A stretch of 64,000 nt of DNA, taken from positions 18,422 through 82,421 of the forward strand of contig CANSTU010000007.1 of the NCBI GenBank assembly GCA_947650005.1, in the 5' to 3' direction. The translations under genes and the position numbers were made by a program. This document shows positions 17,431 to 25,579 of this stretch, one piece after another. How positions within the stretch are numbered: the first letter of the stretch is position 1; every line of letters starts with the position of its first letter. The DNA comes from an uncultured Lachnospiraceae bacterium. Its GTDB lineage: Bacteria > Bacillota > Clostridia > Lachnospirales > Lachnospiraceae. Under the pieces are notes generated by a model. The model did not search any database. It saw only the letters and a list, made by a program, of their open reading frames with translations, and had not been told where the DNA came from.

Positions 17431-18401
17431 ATTCGATATTCCTTATATAATTCCGCAACGATCTCCTCCGCGGAGAGATCGGAAACCGTGATGTCCAGAA
17501 GCTCCGTCCGGGAAGCCAGATAGGAAATCGCCTCGGATACCGCGAGCACGTCCGGATCCAGGGACAGGATCAGCTTTCCGTTCTGTTCCTCCTTCTTCAC
17601 CATTCCCTCCGGGAAATCCGCGATTTTTCCCCGGTGTTCCACAGTCAGCGTCTTTTGGCTGCCCGCATGCTTTTTCAATTCCTCCAGGCTCCCGTCCATC
17701 AGGATCCGGCCTTTTCCGATCAACAAGATCCGGGAGGCCAGCGCTTCGATATCCTGCATATCATGGGTGGTCAGCACCACTGTGACCTTCTGATCCGCAT
17801 TTATTTCCTTTATGAATCTTCGCACCGCAATCTTAGATACCGCATCCAGTCCAATCGTAGGCTCATCCAGGAACAGCACTTTCGGGTCGTGCAACAGGGA
17901 AGCCGCGATTTCGCACCGCATCCTCTGCCCCAGGCTTAAGTTTCTGGCCGGCGTTTTTAGAAGTTCTCCCAGATCCAGCAGCTGCGTCAAGCGATCCACA
18001 TTTTTCCGATAGACCTGTCGATCGATTTTATAGATGTCCCGCAGCAGTTCAAAACTGTCGATTACCGGCACATCCCACCACAACTGGCTCCTCTGCCCGA
18101 AAACCACTCCGATCTCCCGGACATGGGCAATTCTTTCCTTATAAGGGATACGCCCGTTTATAACGCACTCCCCCTTATCCGGCGTAAGCACCCCGCACAT
18201 GACTTTAATGGTGGTACTCTTACCCGCGCCGTTCGGCCCGATATAACCCACGATTTCTCCGTCTCCCACCGTAAAGCTCACGTCGTTGAGCGCATGGATA
18301 TCCGTATATTCCCTGGAAAAAAAGGATTTGACGGCATTTCCAAAGCCTGCCTGCCGCTTTGCCACACGGTAGGTCTTTCTGATGTTACGAAATTCGATCA
18401 C
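17427..18401 (-). CDS. ABC exporter ATP-binding protein
   Basis: ABC ATPase of 324 residues: Walker A GYIGPNGAGKSTTIK (about residue 60), Q-loop region VVFGQRSQLWWDVPV, signature LSLGQRMRCEIAAS, Walker B VLFLDEPTIGLD and switch His in LTTHDMQD. The GQRSQLWWD Q-loop is typical of the ATPases paired with DUF990-type permeases. A C-terminal domain of about 80 residues follows. The GTG at 18401 is chosen: AAAGGAGGAGG lies close upstream, and homology begins with VIEFRNIRKTY. The upstream in-frame stretch lies within the hairpin-SD region. It powers the two permeases that follow. Confidence 0.9.
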   Translation of the reverse strand: MIEFRNIRKTYRVAKRQAGFGNAVKSFFSREYTDIHALNDVSFTVGDGEIVGYIGPNGAGKSTTIKVMCGVLTPDKGECVINGRIPYKERIAHVREIGVVFGQRSQLWWDVPVIDSFELLRDIYKIDRQVYRKNVDRLTQLLDLGELLKTPARNLSLGQRMRCEIAASLLHDPKVLFLDEPTIGLDAVSKIAVRRFIKEINADQKVTVVLTTHDMQDIEALASRILLIGKGRILMDGSLEELKKHAGSQKTLTVEHRGKIADFPEGMVKKEEQNGKLILSLDPDVLAVSEAISYLASRTELLDITVSDLSAEEIVAELYKEYRI

Positions 18402-18454
18402 ACTTTCCTCCTCCTTTCTTTGAAAACATATCTCCCGAGACATTTACATCCTAA

Positions 18455-18580
18455 CTCCCATCTGCCTGTTTTAGCAGGTAGACAAATCGTGATCCGGTAA
18501 TCGCTGATTTCACACGCTCTCCCGCTTGCCCGCTTTAACGGACACCCAAATCATGATCGGGTAATCGCTGATTTCACGCT
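18455..18580 (-). repeat. Two tandem hairpin-SD elements between regulator and ATPase genes
   Basis: Minus strand: GTGAAATCAGCGATTACCCG, ATGATTTG, GTCCGTTAAAGCGGGC and CGGGAG; then GTGAAATCAGCGATTACCGG, ACGATTTG, CCTGC-TAAA-ACAGG and AGATGGGAGTTAGG. The first unit overlaps the end of the LytTR gene and supplies its last residues VKSAITRS and the TGA stop. Confidence 0.8.
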
Positions 18581-19303
18581 ATTTTCCAAATATTGATGGA
18601 TCATTCCCCTGATCTCGTTGCTGCGCGCGCGCCCCAGCGAAAAACGTTCCCCGTTTTGCATCACCAGTTCCCTTACCGTCACGCGTTTCATCTTTTCCGC
18701 GTTGATCACAAGCCCTCTGTTCACCTGTATGAATTGCGCATGGCCTTTCAGTTCCTTTTGAACCATATAGAGAGATCTGCGTTCAGAGATCTCCCGATAG
18801 GTTCCCGGCGTTTCCTCCAGAATAAAAACCGTATTTTTGGCTCTCTTTTCGATGTATACAATGTCGTTGATCCTTACCTTCTCTATATGTTCCGGCGTAT
18901 GGATGAGATAGTACTTCTTTCTGTTTTCAGCCAGTACGTTCCGAGCCCTCGAAAGAAAAGCATCCCATACCTCGTCCATACTGTTCTTCAGCAGATAGTC
19001 AAAAGCATGCACCCGATAACCATCCAGGGCGTATTCTGGACGGGCAGAGACGAAAACGAGAGGCATTCTGCTGCCTCCCGCTCGAAGTCGTTCCGCCAGT
19101 TCTATCCCCGGCGTCTCCGGCATTTGTACCTCCACAAAGCACAGGTCATATGTGCTTCCCTCTTCCAGGCTCTTTAGAAATTCGGAGGCGCGTTCACAGA
19201 TCACGGCTCTTGCCTGTTCTCCCCATTCCGATTCTTCTTCGACTTTTTTTCGTAATCTCTGTGCAAATTGCAGGTCATTTTCAATCACCGCGATCCTGTA
19301 CAT
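18551..19303 (-). CDS. LytTR-type response regulator with Asp-to-Glu change at the phosphorylation site
   Basis: Protein of 250 residues: receiver-like domain (1-120) and LytTR DNA-binding domain (about 140-240, with YLIHTPEHIEKVRINDIVYIE and FIQVNRGLVINAEKM). The receiver lacks the phosphorylatable Asp: the usual LDIQMP is VEVQMP, with Glu58 at that position, and the acidic pocket is altered (VIENDL rather than CDDE). The conserved Lys (YLLKNS) and Ser (FVSARP) remain. No histidine kinase gene is adjacent. Glu can mimic the phosphorylated state, so constitutive or phosphorylation-independent activity is inferred. GGAGGGATAGG precedes the ATG. It probably controls the following ABC exporter. 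The final VKSAITRS comes from a repeat element. Confidence 0.88.
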   Translation of the reverse strand: MYRIAVIENDLQFAQRLRKKVEEESEWGEQARAVICERASEFLKSLEEGSTYDLCFVEVQMPETPGIELAERLRAGGSRMPLVFVSARPEYALDGYRVHAFDYLLKNSMDEVWDAFLSRARNVLAENRKKYYLIHTPEHIEKVRINDIVYIEKRAKNTVFILEETPGTYREISERRSLYMVQKELKGHAQFIQVNRGLVINAEKMKRVTVRELVMQNGERFSLGRARSNEIRGMIHQYLENSVKSAITRS

Positions 19304-19654
19304 TTTCCTATCCCTCCTATCCCGGCATTCTCCGCGTAACAAGTTTTCATCCGCCTGCCCAAAATCTGCTTCGGATTGGATATGAGATCCTTTCTTTACA
19401 TCATATCGGACAGGAATACGCCATGGGCCTGAGTTTTTATCTTACCATGCTCCCTTGGGATACGCAAGAGGCCGGGAACGAATCATGCTTTTTCTGTCCT
19501 CGAAAATGCAACTTTTTTTATACGGCCATGGACCAATATATGAAAACCGTTTCCATACCCTCATACACATAGAAATGGAGAAGGCCTCTGGCCCTCTCCA
19601 CCCGTTTACCGCTCCATCTGTCTCCCCAGATCGTCCCAGACCAATTTTCTTAAA
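19304..19654 (-). promoter_or_regulatory. Intergenic gap with promoter of the LytTR-ABC operon and nahK terminator
   Basis: Minus-strand TTGCGT (19462-19467), 17-base spacer and TAAGAT (19439-19444) form a candidate promoter about 135 bases before the regulator. At 19577-19599 lies a hairpin GGAGAAGGCC-TCT-GGCCCTCTCC, with one unpaired base per arm, a likely terminator of the upstream kinase gene. No gene is evident in the rest. Confidence 0.45.
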
Positions 19655-20788
19655 TCAGTCTGATTCCCGCACGCGCTCTACGATCTTTACCATCTCCTCC
19701 CACTTTTCTTCCATATCCCGCACCAGCTTAAACTGAGTGCGCGCCCGATCCAGGTTATGTTCCTCCCGGTGAATCCGAAAATAAGTATCCCCCTGGAGAT
19801 AATCCGTAAGAAAGCGCATGCCGCACTCCAAGGTCATCAACTTGGCGCCCATGGGCAGCATATGGATCTCCTGCTCCGTCAAGCTGCCGTCACAGCCCTT
19901 CAGATATCCCCTCGTATAGGCCTCAAACAGCTCCAGGCTACAGGAGATCTGATCCAAATCCTTCTCATCCTCTGCACCCGTGCTCGCTCCGAAACGTATG
20001 GCATCCCCGAAATCGTACAGCGCAGAACCCGGCATTACGGTGTCCAGGTCGATGACGCAGATCCCTTTTCCTGTAACCGCATCAAAGAGAATATTGTTCA
20101 ACTTGGTATCATTATGGGTTACACGAAGGGGAAGGCTGCCGTCCGCCAAGCAGGCGCTGATGGCGGACAGGTCGGCTTCCCGTTCCCTGATAAAGCGGAT
20201 TTCTTCCGCCACACGCTCCGCCCTGCCGCATACATCTTCCCGCACCGCCTGGTTAAAATCCTCATATCTGCTGGGCGTATGATGAAAGTTTGGGATTACC
20301 TCATGCAGGCTGGCCGCCGGAAAATCAGCCAGCAGACGCTGAAAGTTCCCGAATGCAAACGCACTGCTGTAGAGATCTTCTGGCTTTTCCACATTCTCCA
20401 GACATATCGTATCTTCTATAAACAGATACATTCTCCAGTAGTTCCCATACGCATCCTCCAGCAGTGTTCCGCCGCTTTGCAGGGGGACCAAACTCAAGGT
20501 TTCCCGCAGAGGATCACCACCGCTTCGTGCGCTCTTCTTTCTCAAAAAAGAGGTAACGTTCTCGATATTCTCCGTCAGAAACCAAGGATTTTTAAATACA
20601 TCCGTATTGATTCGCTGCAAGATATACCTCCGCCGTTCTCCTGTATCCAAACGGAAGCAGACCTTGTATGTCTCATTGATGTGGCCGTTTCCATGGGGCC
20701 CTATTTCTTCCAAAACCCCCTCTGTCTGAAACGCAGGAACCACCTGCGCCCGGATTTCTTCCATTTCCAATTTTTCTTTCCTGCTCAC
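19655..20788 (-). CDS. nahK: N-acetylhexosamine 1-kinase (NahK-like)
   Basis: APH-fold kinase of 377 residues, closely patterned like bifidobacterial NahK, which phosphorylates GlcNAc and GalNAc at C1 in the lacto-N-biose/galacto-N-biose pathway. Shared features include GPHGNGHINETYKV, RYILQRINTDVF, LPLRVTHNDTKLNNILFD (catalytic Asp), VIDLDTVMPGSALYDFGD (metal-binding Asp) and MTLECGMRFLTDYLQGD. The GTG at 20788 is the start; AGAGGG lies eight bases upstream after hairpin CCGCC-CGA-GGCGG. The other enzymes of the pathway (LNB phosphorylase, uridylyltransferase, epimerase) are not in the window. Mucin or milk-glycan salvage is the likely role. Confidence 0.85.
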   Translation of the reverse strand: MSRKEKLEMEEIRAQVVPAFQTEGVLEEIGPHGNGHINETYKVCFRLDTGERRRYILQRINTDVFKNPWFLTENIENVTSFLRKKSARSGGDPLRETLSLVPLQSGGTLLEDAYGNYWRMYLFIEDTICLENVEKPEDLYSSAFAFGNFQRLLADFPAASLHEVIPNFHHTPSRYEDFNQAVREDVCGRAERVAEEIRFIREREADLSAISACLADGSLPLRVTHNDTKLNNILFDAVTGKGICVIDLDTVMPGSALYDFGDAIRFGASTGAEDEKDLDQISCSLELFEAYTRGYLKGCDGSLTEQEIHMLPMGAKLMTLECGMRFLTDYLQGDTYFRIHREEHNLDRARTQFKLVRDMEEKWEEMVKIVERVRESD

Positions 20789-20953
20789 GATTTCTTCCCT
20801 CTCATTCTACCGCCTCGGGCGGCCTTTTCTTTCCGTTCGCATTCTCCGCATATATGCAGGCGCCGCTTATCTTCCCGTATCAATCAGGAGTTATAAGCTT
20901 ACGCCTATGCCTGCAACGTCCTTTCCACAGGCATCATATGCAGCGCTTTGCGC

Positions 20954-22426
20954 TTATTTATCCAGCACCTTTTCCAGTTCTCCGATTACGATTTTCAACG
21001 CCTTAATCCGGGCATATTTCTTGTCCACGGACTCCAAAACATGCCAGGGCGCGTAAACGGTGCTTGTCTTTAGCAGCATTTCATTCACCGCCGCCTCATA
21101 GGAATCCCATTTTTCCCGGTTCCGCCAGTCTTCGTCAGTGATTTTCCAACGTTTTTCCGGCGTATTCTGTCGTTCGTTGAATCGTTCCAATTGCGTATCT
21201 TTATCGATCTGTACCCAAAACTTGATCACAACTGCGCCCCAGTCCGTCAGTTCCTTTTCAAACTCATTGATTTCATTGTAGGCGCGCTGCCAGTCGTTTG
21301 TACTGCAGAATCCCTCCAACCGTTCCACCATCACCCGTCCGTACCAGGTCCGGTCAAAAATGGCGATATGTCCGGTCTTAGGCAGACGCATCCAGAACCG
21401 CCACAGATAATGCCTGGCCTTCTCCGCAGGCTCCGGGCTGGCAATGGGGTGCACCTCAAATCCCCTGGGATCCAGCGCCCCTGTGATCCGCTTGATGTTT
21501 CCGCCCTTTCCAGCCGCATCCCAGCCCTCATAGGCAATAATCAGCGGCACCCGCTTCCGGTATAGACGATTATGAAGTTCTCCCAGCTTCTTCTGCAGCC
21601 GATCCAGTTCTTTCCGGTATTGCGCCTCTTCCATCTGCTTATCCAGCGGGATTTCCGCGAGCCTGGGGATTTTTTTCAGCGGCCAGGTATTGGCCAGAAG
21701 CGGAACCGCAAGGGCATGGTTGGCCAATGCCGTCTCGATGCCCTGACACATTGCTTCCAACACCTGAAGCTGCGCCCACTTCCGGGAAGCCGCATCCACG
21801 ATATACCAGGGTGCTGCCGGTACATGGGTATCCTTCAGACAACGTTCAAACACCTTCCTGCATTTCCCATAGTGCCGGTTCTGCCACCGGTCCTGTCCGC
21901 TCACGCGCCACGCCGTATCTTTGTCGGCCAGCAGGGCATCCAGCCTTTCCGTCTGCTCCTCTTCGCTGATCTGGAAGAAAAATTTGAGCACCAAATATCC
22001 ATTGTCCGTTAGCTGTCTTTCAAACCTTTTTATGCTCTCGATCCTGGCGGAATATCCCTTTCCCATCAGTTTTCCGTCCAGTACCTCTCCAGCAGTCTGT
22101 TCGATCCATCCCCCGTCCAGGAAGGTAAATTTCCCCGCCTCCGGAAGCTGGGCAAAATAGCGGTACAAAAAAGGTCTGCGCAATTCGTCCTCCGTGGGCG
22201 ATGCCATGGTGGCAACCTTGAAATGCCTGGGATCAATATTCCGGATGATCTTTCCGATGGTGCTTCCCTTTCCAGCCGCGCCCCAGCCCTCGAACAAAAC
22301 CAGCACGGGCAGGCCCCGTTCCTTGATCACCTGCTGCATCCCGTAGAGGCGGGTCCTGGCATCCTCCAGCCTTTTTTGCACTTCCTTTCCTTCCGGCTTT
22401 TCTTCCAGATATAATTCCTTCAGCAT
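20954..22426 (-). CDS. Polyphosphate:AMP phosphotransferase, two-domain PPK2 protein
   Basis: Protein of 490 residues made of two PPK2 domains. The N-terminal domain has Walker A LFEGWGAAGKGSTIG (about residue 45) but FLDGGWIEQTAGE where the lid motif should be. The C-terminal domain has AYEGWDAAGKGGNIKR (about residue 300) and an intact FDRTWYGRVMVERLEGF lid. This matches the class that phosphorylates AMP to ADP with polyphosphate, where the C-terminal domain is catalytic. A kinase making nucleoside diphosphates from polyphosphate would link stored phosphate to adenylate balance. AAGGAGAGG lies before the ATG. It appears monocistronic. Confidence 0.88.
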   Translation of the reverse strand: MLKELYLEEKPEGKEVQKRLEDARTRLYGMQQVIKERGLPVLVLFEGWGAAGKGSTIGKIIRNIDPRHFKVATMASPTEDELRRPFLYRYFAQLPEAGKFTFLDGGWIEQTAGEVLDGKLMGKGYSARIESIKRFERQLTDNGYLVLKFFFQISEEEQTERLDALLADKDTAWRVSGQDRWQNRHYGKCRKVFERCLKDTHVPAAPWYIVDAASRKWAQLQVLEAMCQGIETALANHALAVPLLANTWPLKKIPRLAEIPLDKQMEEAQYRKELDRLQKKLGELHNRLYRKRVPLIIAYEGWDAAGKGGNIKRITGALDPRGFEVHPIASPEPAEKARHYLWRFWMRLPKTGHIAIFDRTWYGRVMVERLEGFCSTNDWQRAYNEINEFEKELTDWGAVVIKFWVQIDKDTQLERFNERQNTPEKRWKITDEDWRNREKWDSYEAAVNEMLLKTSTVYAPWHVLESVDKKYARIKALKIVIGELEKVLDK

Positions 22427-22564
22427 CTTCCTCTCCTTCCGCCGCCCGTAACAGCCTATCCATCCGGGAGCTCTATGCGGCAGCCTGGTTCCTATGCCGC
22501 TACCTTTATTTCTATTTTATCATATCCTTTCCAGGAAAAAAATATGGGAATTCGTATCTTTTTC

Positions 22565-22593
22565 TTGCACCCAACCCTCTTTTCCACTATCAT
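22565..22593 (+). promoter_or_regulatory. Promoter of the lipoprotein gene
   Basis: TTGCAC (22565-22570), 17-base spacer, TATCAT (22588-22593), giving a leader of about 170 bases filled with four hairpins. Confidence 0.45.
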
Positions 22594-22617
22594 TAGGGAA
22601 TACCGATCATTCCTGCA

Positions 22618-22759
22618 GGCGGAATCCGCCGAATGAAAAAGCGCCCAAGTCAAGGCATCCAGCTATGCAGGCAACGCGGAATATCTGAATTGGAATGCCT
22701 GCCTGCACAGGCAAAGCGAACTGTTGGGCTGGAAAGATCCGCTTACGCGGACAAAGGAG
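22618..22759 (+). repeat. Four consecutive hairpins in the lipoprotein leader (hairpin-SD family)
   Basis: GGCGGA-ATCCGCC (22618-22630); GCATCCAGCTATGC followed by AGGCAACGCGG; CTGAATTG then TGCCTG-CCTG-CACAGGCA; and TCCGC-TTAC-GCGGA (22738-22751) followed by CAAAGGAG. The last copy ends in the Shine-Dalgarno of the next gene. The intergenic gap 22427-22766 holds no gene. Confidence 0.6.
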
Positions 22760-22766
22760 AATCGAA

Positions 22767-24362
22767 TTGAAGAAAAAAGACAGGAACTCTTTCATGAGCT
22801 GCAGAACGCCAAATTTGTACGACAACAGGCCGCAGGATATGGACGCCCGAGGCGGCCAAACAGCCCGGAAGGCGTGTCCGTTCGGATGGCTTCCCGCAGG
22901 GCTCCTCCGGATGGCTCCATTCCTTCTACTGCTTCTTGCCACAGCCTGTATACCCGCCTGCGGCAGGCAGGATCCTTCTGCGGATGCCGGCATTCAGTCC
23001 CCAGAGGCTTCACAGGAGGATACATCCACGCCGGAAGGTTCCGCCCCGGATGCGGACGTAAATGTCCCCTCCGACCCGGCCTTTGCTGAAATTCCGAATA
23101 TGCCCGATGGGGAGACGGGAAACTGGAGCAGGGAAATCCAGGTCTCCAATCCCGGACAGGGCTATTTCTATAACGGAGAAGGTCCGGCAGACAGCCCGGA
23201 TGCTTTGCAGCTGGAGCTTCTTACTGAAAAGCCCAATGCCATAACCGACGTGGAAGATTGGTTCGATGCCAACGGCCTGCCGGATCTGACCGTTCCCGTA
23301 CCCAATCCGGATTGGAACGAGGCGGGTAATCTGCCTTCGCACATTCCCGAAACGCTGGACAACGGCCTGCGCATCATTCAGCTGGGAACGGATGAATCCT
23401 ACGAGTACGCCCTCTACGGAGAGCAGTTTTGGGATGCCTATGTTCTTTGCATTTATGACCGGAGCGCACTTTCCCTTCTGAGCACGCTGGACTTTTCCGC
23501 CTATCGCCATGGAACCCAGGAAAGCGGCCTGGAACAGCGGATCTGGTGGGCCAGAGTATGCGACGACATGCTCGTTTTCTCCGTAGGCCATGGAACATAT
23601 GCGGATAGCATGCCCTATCATGCCTACCTTGCGGCGGTCAGCCTGGCAGACGGCTCGCTTCTGTGGAAATCGGAGCCCTTGGTCAGCAATGCCTATAATT
23701 TTGAGATCATAGAAGATGAAATCCTCAGCGGCTATGGTTTCACCGCCGAAGACGACTATCTCTATCAGCTGGATCTGCACACGGGGCGCATCCTGAATCA
23801 GCTGCCCGTGAAGTCAAAGCCGGATTATCTCATCCGGCTGGGCGATACGCTTTATGTGCGGACTTACAATACCAATTATACGTTCCGGATCTCCGGTTTT
23901 GAAGACGGCATGCAGGAAGCTCCGAGCGCTCCTCCCAACGTTGCCCTCACCGACGCATTGTCCAGTACCCTCAACCTTTTTGAACTTTGCCCCTCTTCTT
24001 ATACCTGGACACACCTGCTGGGAGAAGAGGCAGTCTCTTCCGTTGCCTGCGGCATCCATCCGTTGGACTATCCCTTCGAGGATCAGACATTAACCCTGCC
24101 CCACTACAACGGCATGGATTCCGTCAGCTACTATTTATCCTGTGACATCCAGCCGGATCTTATTCTGCTGCGCGCATGGGACAGCGCAGACGCAGGATCC
24201 GACCAAAACGGCGAAGCAGAGCCCCTCTCCATACAGATCCAAGAAAATTTCCTGCCGCTTGTCCCGAACAGGATCTATGAAGCCACCCTGGTCTGGGAAG
24301 ATGAGAAACTCCAGGAACGCTGTTTCTGCGGCAACGCCTCTTACATTTTTGCCACGAAATAG
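22767..24362 (+). CDS. Secreted lipoprotein with beta-propeller (PQQ-like) repeats, unknown function
   Basis: Protein of 531 residues. A long basic N-terminus (about 45 residues) precedes a hydrophobic stretch APFLLLLLATAC and possible lipid-acceptor cysteines in ATAC or IPAC, then an acidic, Pro-rich linker. The body has blade-like repeats, for example VSLADGSLLWKSEPLVS and QLDLHTGRILNQLPVKS, typical of PQQ-type propellers that act as structural scaffolds. I chose the TTG at 22767: AAAGGAG lies seven bases upstream and the product then starts with KKKDRN. An internal ATG further on lacks a good site. No recognised enzyme motif; possible extracytoplasmic binding or sensing role. Confidence 0.7.
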   Translation: MKKKDRNSFMSCRTPNLYDNRPQDMDARGGQTARKACPFGWLPAGLLRMAPFLLLLLATACIPACGRQDPSADAGIQSPEASQEDTSTPEGSAPDADVNVPSDPAFAEIPNMPDGETGNWSREIQVSNPGQGYFYNGEGPADSPDALQLELLTEKPNAITDVEDWFDANGLPDLTVPVPNPDWNEAGNLPSHIPETLDNGLRIIQLGTDESYEYALYGEQFWDAYVLCIYDRSALSLLSTLDFSAYRHGTQESGLEQRIWWARVCDDMLVFSVGHGTYADSMPYHAYLAAVSLADGSLLWKSEPLVSNAYNFEIIEDEILSGYGFTAEDDYLYQLDLHTGRILNQLPVKSKPDYLIRLGDTLYVRTYNTNYTFRISGFEDGMQEAPSAPPNVALTDALSSTLNLFELCPSSYTWTHLLGEEAVSSVACGIHPLDYPFEDQTLTLPHYNGMDSVSYYLSCDIQPDLILLRAWDSADAGSDQNGEAEPLSIQIQENFLPLVPNRIYEATLVWEDEKLQERCFCGNASYIFATK

Positions 24363-24382
24363 AAGCCTCCTTCCCACATAAA

Positions 24383-24442
24383 ACGGGAGGAAAGGATCGG
24401 CTGCGCATCACATAAGGGGCGTCGCCGATCCTTTCCTCCCGT
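24383..24442. terminator. Bidirectional terminator, 19-bp perfect stem
   Basis: Arms ACGGGAGGAAAGGATCGGC (24383-24401) and its exact complement (24424-24442) with a 22-base loop, between the convergent lipoprotein and DeoR genes. AAA precedes and CTT follows the stem. Confidence 0.8.
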
Positions 24443-24462
24443 CTTCGCGTCTGCAGAATGGG

Positions 24463-25251
24463 CTATAGTATATTCTTTTCCAGGCCCGCCGCCACCAGCC
24501 GCACGCCCCTGTCCGCAAATCCCTGTGCCACATCCTCCGGCACGTGCCAGTCGGTGACCAGCACATCCACCCCCTCCGGCGGAGCGATGAGCACCATGGA
24601 ATCATCGCCAAATTTGCTGTAATCTATCAATACGTACTTTTCTTTAGAGATGGTAAGGATCTTCCGCTTTAATTCCGCCTCTCCCAGCGTGGGCGTAGAA
24701 AATCCCCGTTCCAGGCTGAAATGGTTCGCACTGAGGAAACTCTTATCGAAAAACAGTCCGTTCAATACCTGCCCGGCGAGGTAACCCACGCAGGAATAAA
24801 TATTTGTCCGCAGCTCACCGCCGATAATGATGCTTCGGATATCCTCTGCCTTGGCCAATTCCAAGGCCACACGAATATTGTTGGTACAGGCCACCACATT
24901 CCTCTTCGGCCCTTCCACGATCTGCCTTGCCAATTCCAGCGTGGTTGTCCCGCTGTCTAGGAACACCGCATCCCCGTCCCCGATGAGGTCATAGGCCTCC
25001 CTGGCGATCTCCCGCTTCTCCGCGATATTGCGGATCTCATTCTCCTGATGGGAGAATTCCCGCAGCGACCCATAGGCGCTCACTGCCCCGCCCCAGGTAC
25101 GCTTCAACACACCCTCCTGTTCCATCCCTGTCAAAAGCTTCCGCACTGAAACCTCGGAAAGGCAGAGCGCCTCCGAAAGTTCTGCAACCGAAATGGAGGA
25201 GCGAACCTGCAGCTGCCCCAATATGTATTTCCGCCGTTCTTCCTGATTCAT
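24463..25251 (-). CDS. DeoR/GlpR-family transcriptional regulator
   Basis: Protein of 262 residues. N-terminal DeoR helix-turn-helix (ERRKYILGQLQVRSSISVAEL and LSEVSVRKLL, residues 5-55), then the sugar-phosphate-sensing domain with AYDLIGDGDAVFLDSGTTTLELAR, IIGGELR and FLSANHFSLERGFSTPT. The domain normally binds a phosphorylated sugar intermediate. AAAGGGA lies upstream of the ATG at 25251. It is divergent from glycerol-1-phosphate dehydrogenase, separated by a 328-base region with a promoter and hairpin, so it may regulate that gene; this is inference from position. Confidence 0.9.
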   Translation of the reverse strand: MNQEERRKYILGQLQVRSSISVAELSEALCLSEVSVRKLLTGMEQEGVLKRTWGGAVSAYGSLREFSHQENEIRNIAEKREIAREAYDLIGDGDAVFLDSGTTTLELARQIVEGPKRNVVACTNNIRVALELAKAEDIRSIIIGGELRTNIYSCVGYLAGQVLNGLFFDKSFLSANHFSLERGFSTPTLGEAELKRKILTISKEKYVLIDYSKFGDDSMVLIAPPEGVDVLVTDWHVPEDVAQGFADRGVRLVAAGLEKNIL

Positions 25252-25579
25252 CGCGCAATCCCTTTCTTCCAACGGTCTTTATAAATACCGTTGCTTTTAT
25301 ATTGTTATCATTATATCTCATTCTCCCTCTCTCTTTCAAGTATTCTTTCCTTTTCTTACTTTATTTTACGTTTCTTTCGATTTTATTATGAATTATTTTC
25401 ATTTTCTATGGACAATGTCTCGCCTGCGTACTATAATAATTAATTAGATATAGCTCTTATTCGGGCTATTTATCTAGCTAAAACGTTTATTTCCATTTGC
25501 CCGTATAAACGGACATCCCCATAACAATCCAGGGTTGTAAGTAATACAGCCCCATTCCATTCAAAATAGGAGGTTTTTC
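25252..25579 (+). promoter_or_regulatory. Divergent regulatory gap: promoter, dyad and a stray element hairpin
   Basis: TGGACA (25409-25414), exact 17-base spacer and TATAAT (25432-25437) serve the dehydrogenase. A dyad TTAGATATAGC / GGCTATTTATCTAG (about 25443-25479) just downstream may be an operator or leader hairpin. At about 25497-25520 TGCCCGTATAAACGGACATCC resembles the hairpin of the dispersed element in minus orientation. AGGAGG precedes the dehydrogenase ATG. Confidence 0.55.

Noticed and set aside
19757..20896. 379-codon open frame on the plus strand
   Set aside because: Lies fully antisense to the well-supported nahK gene; product has no recognisable motif.
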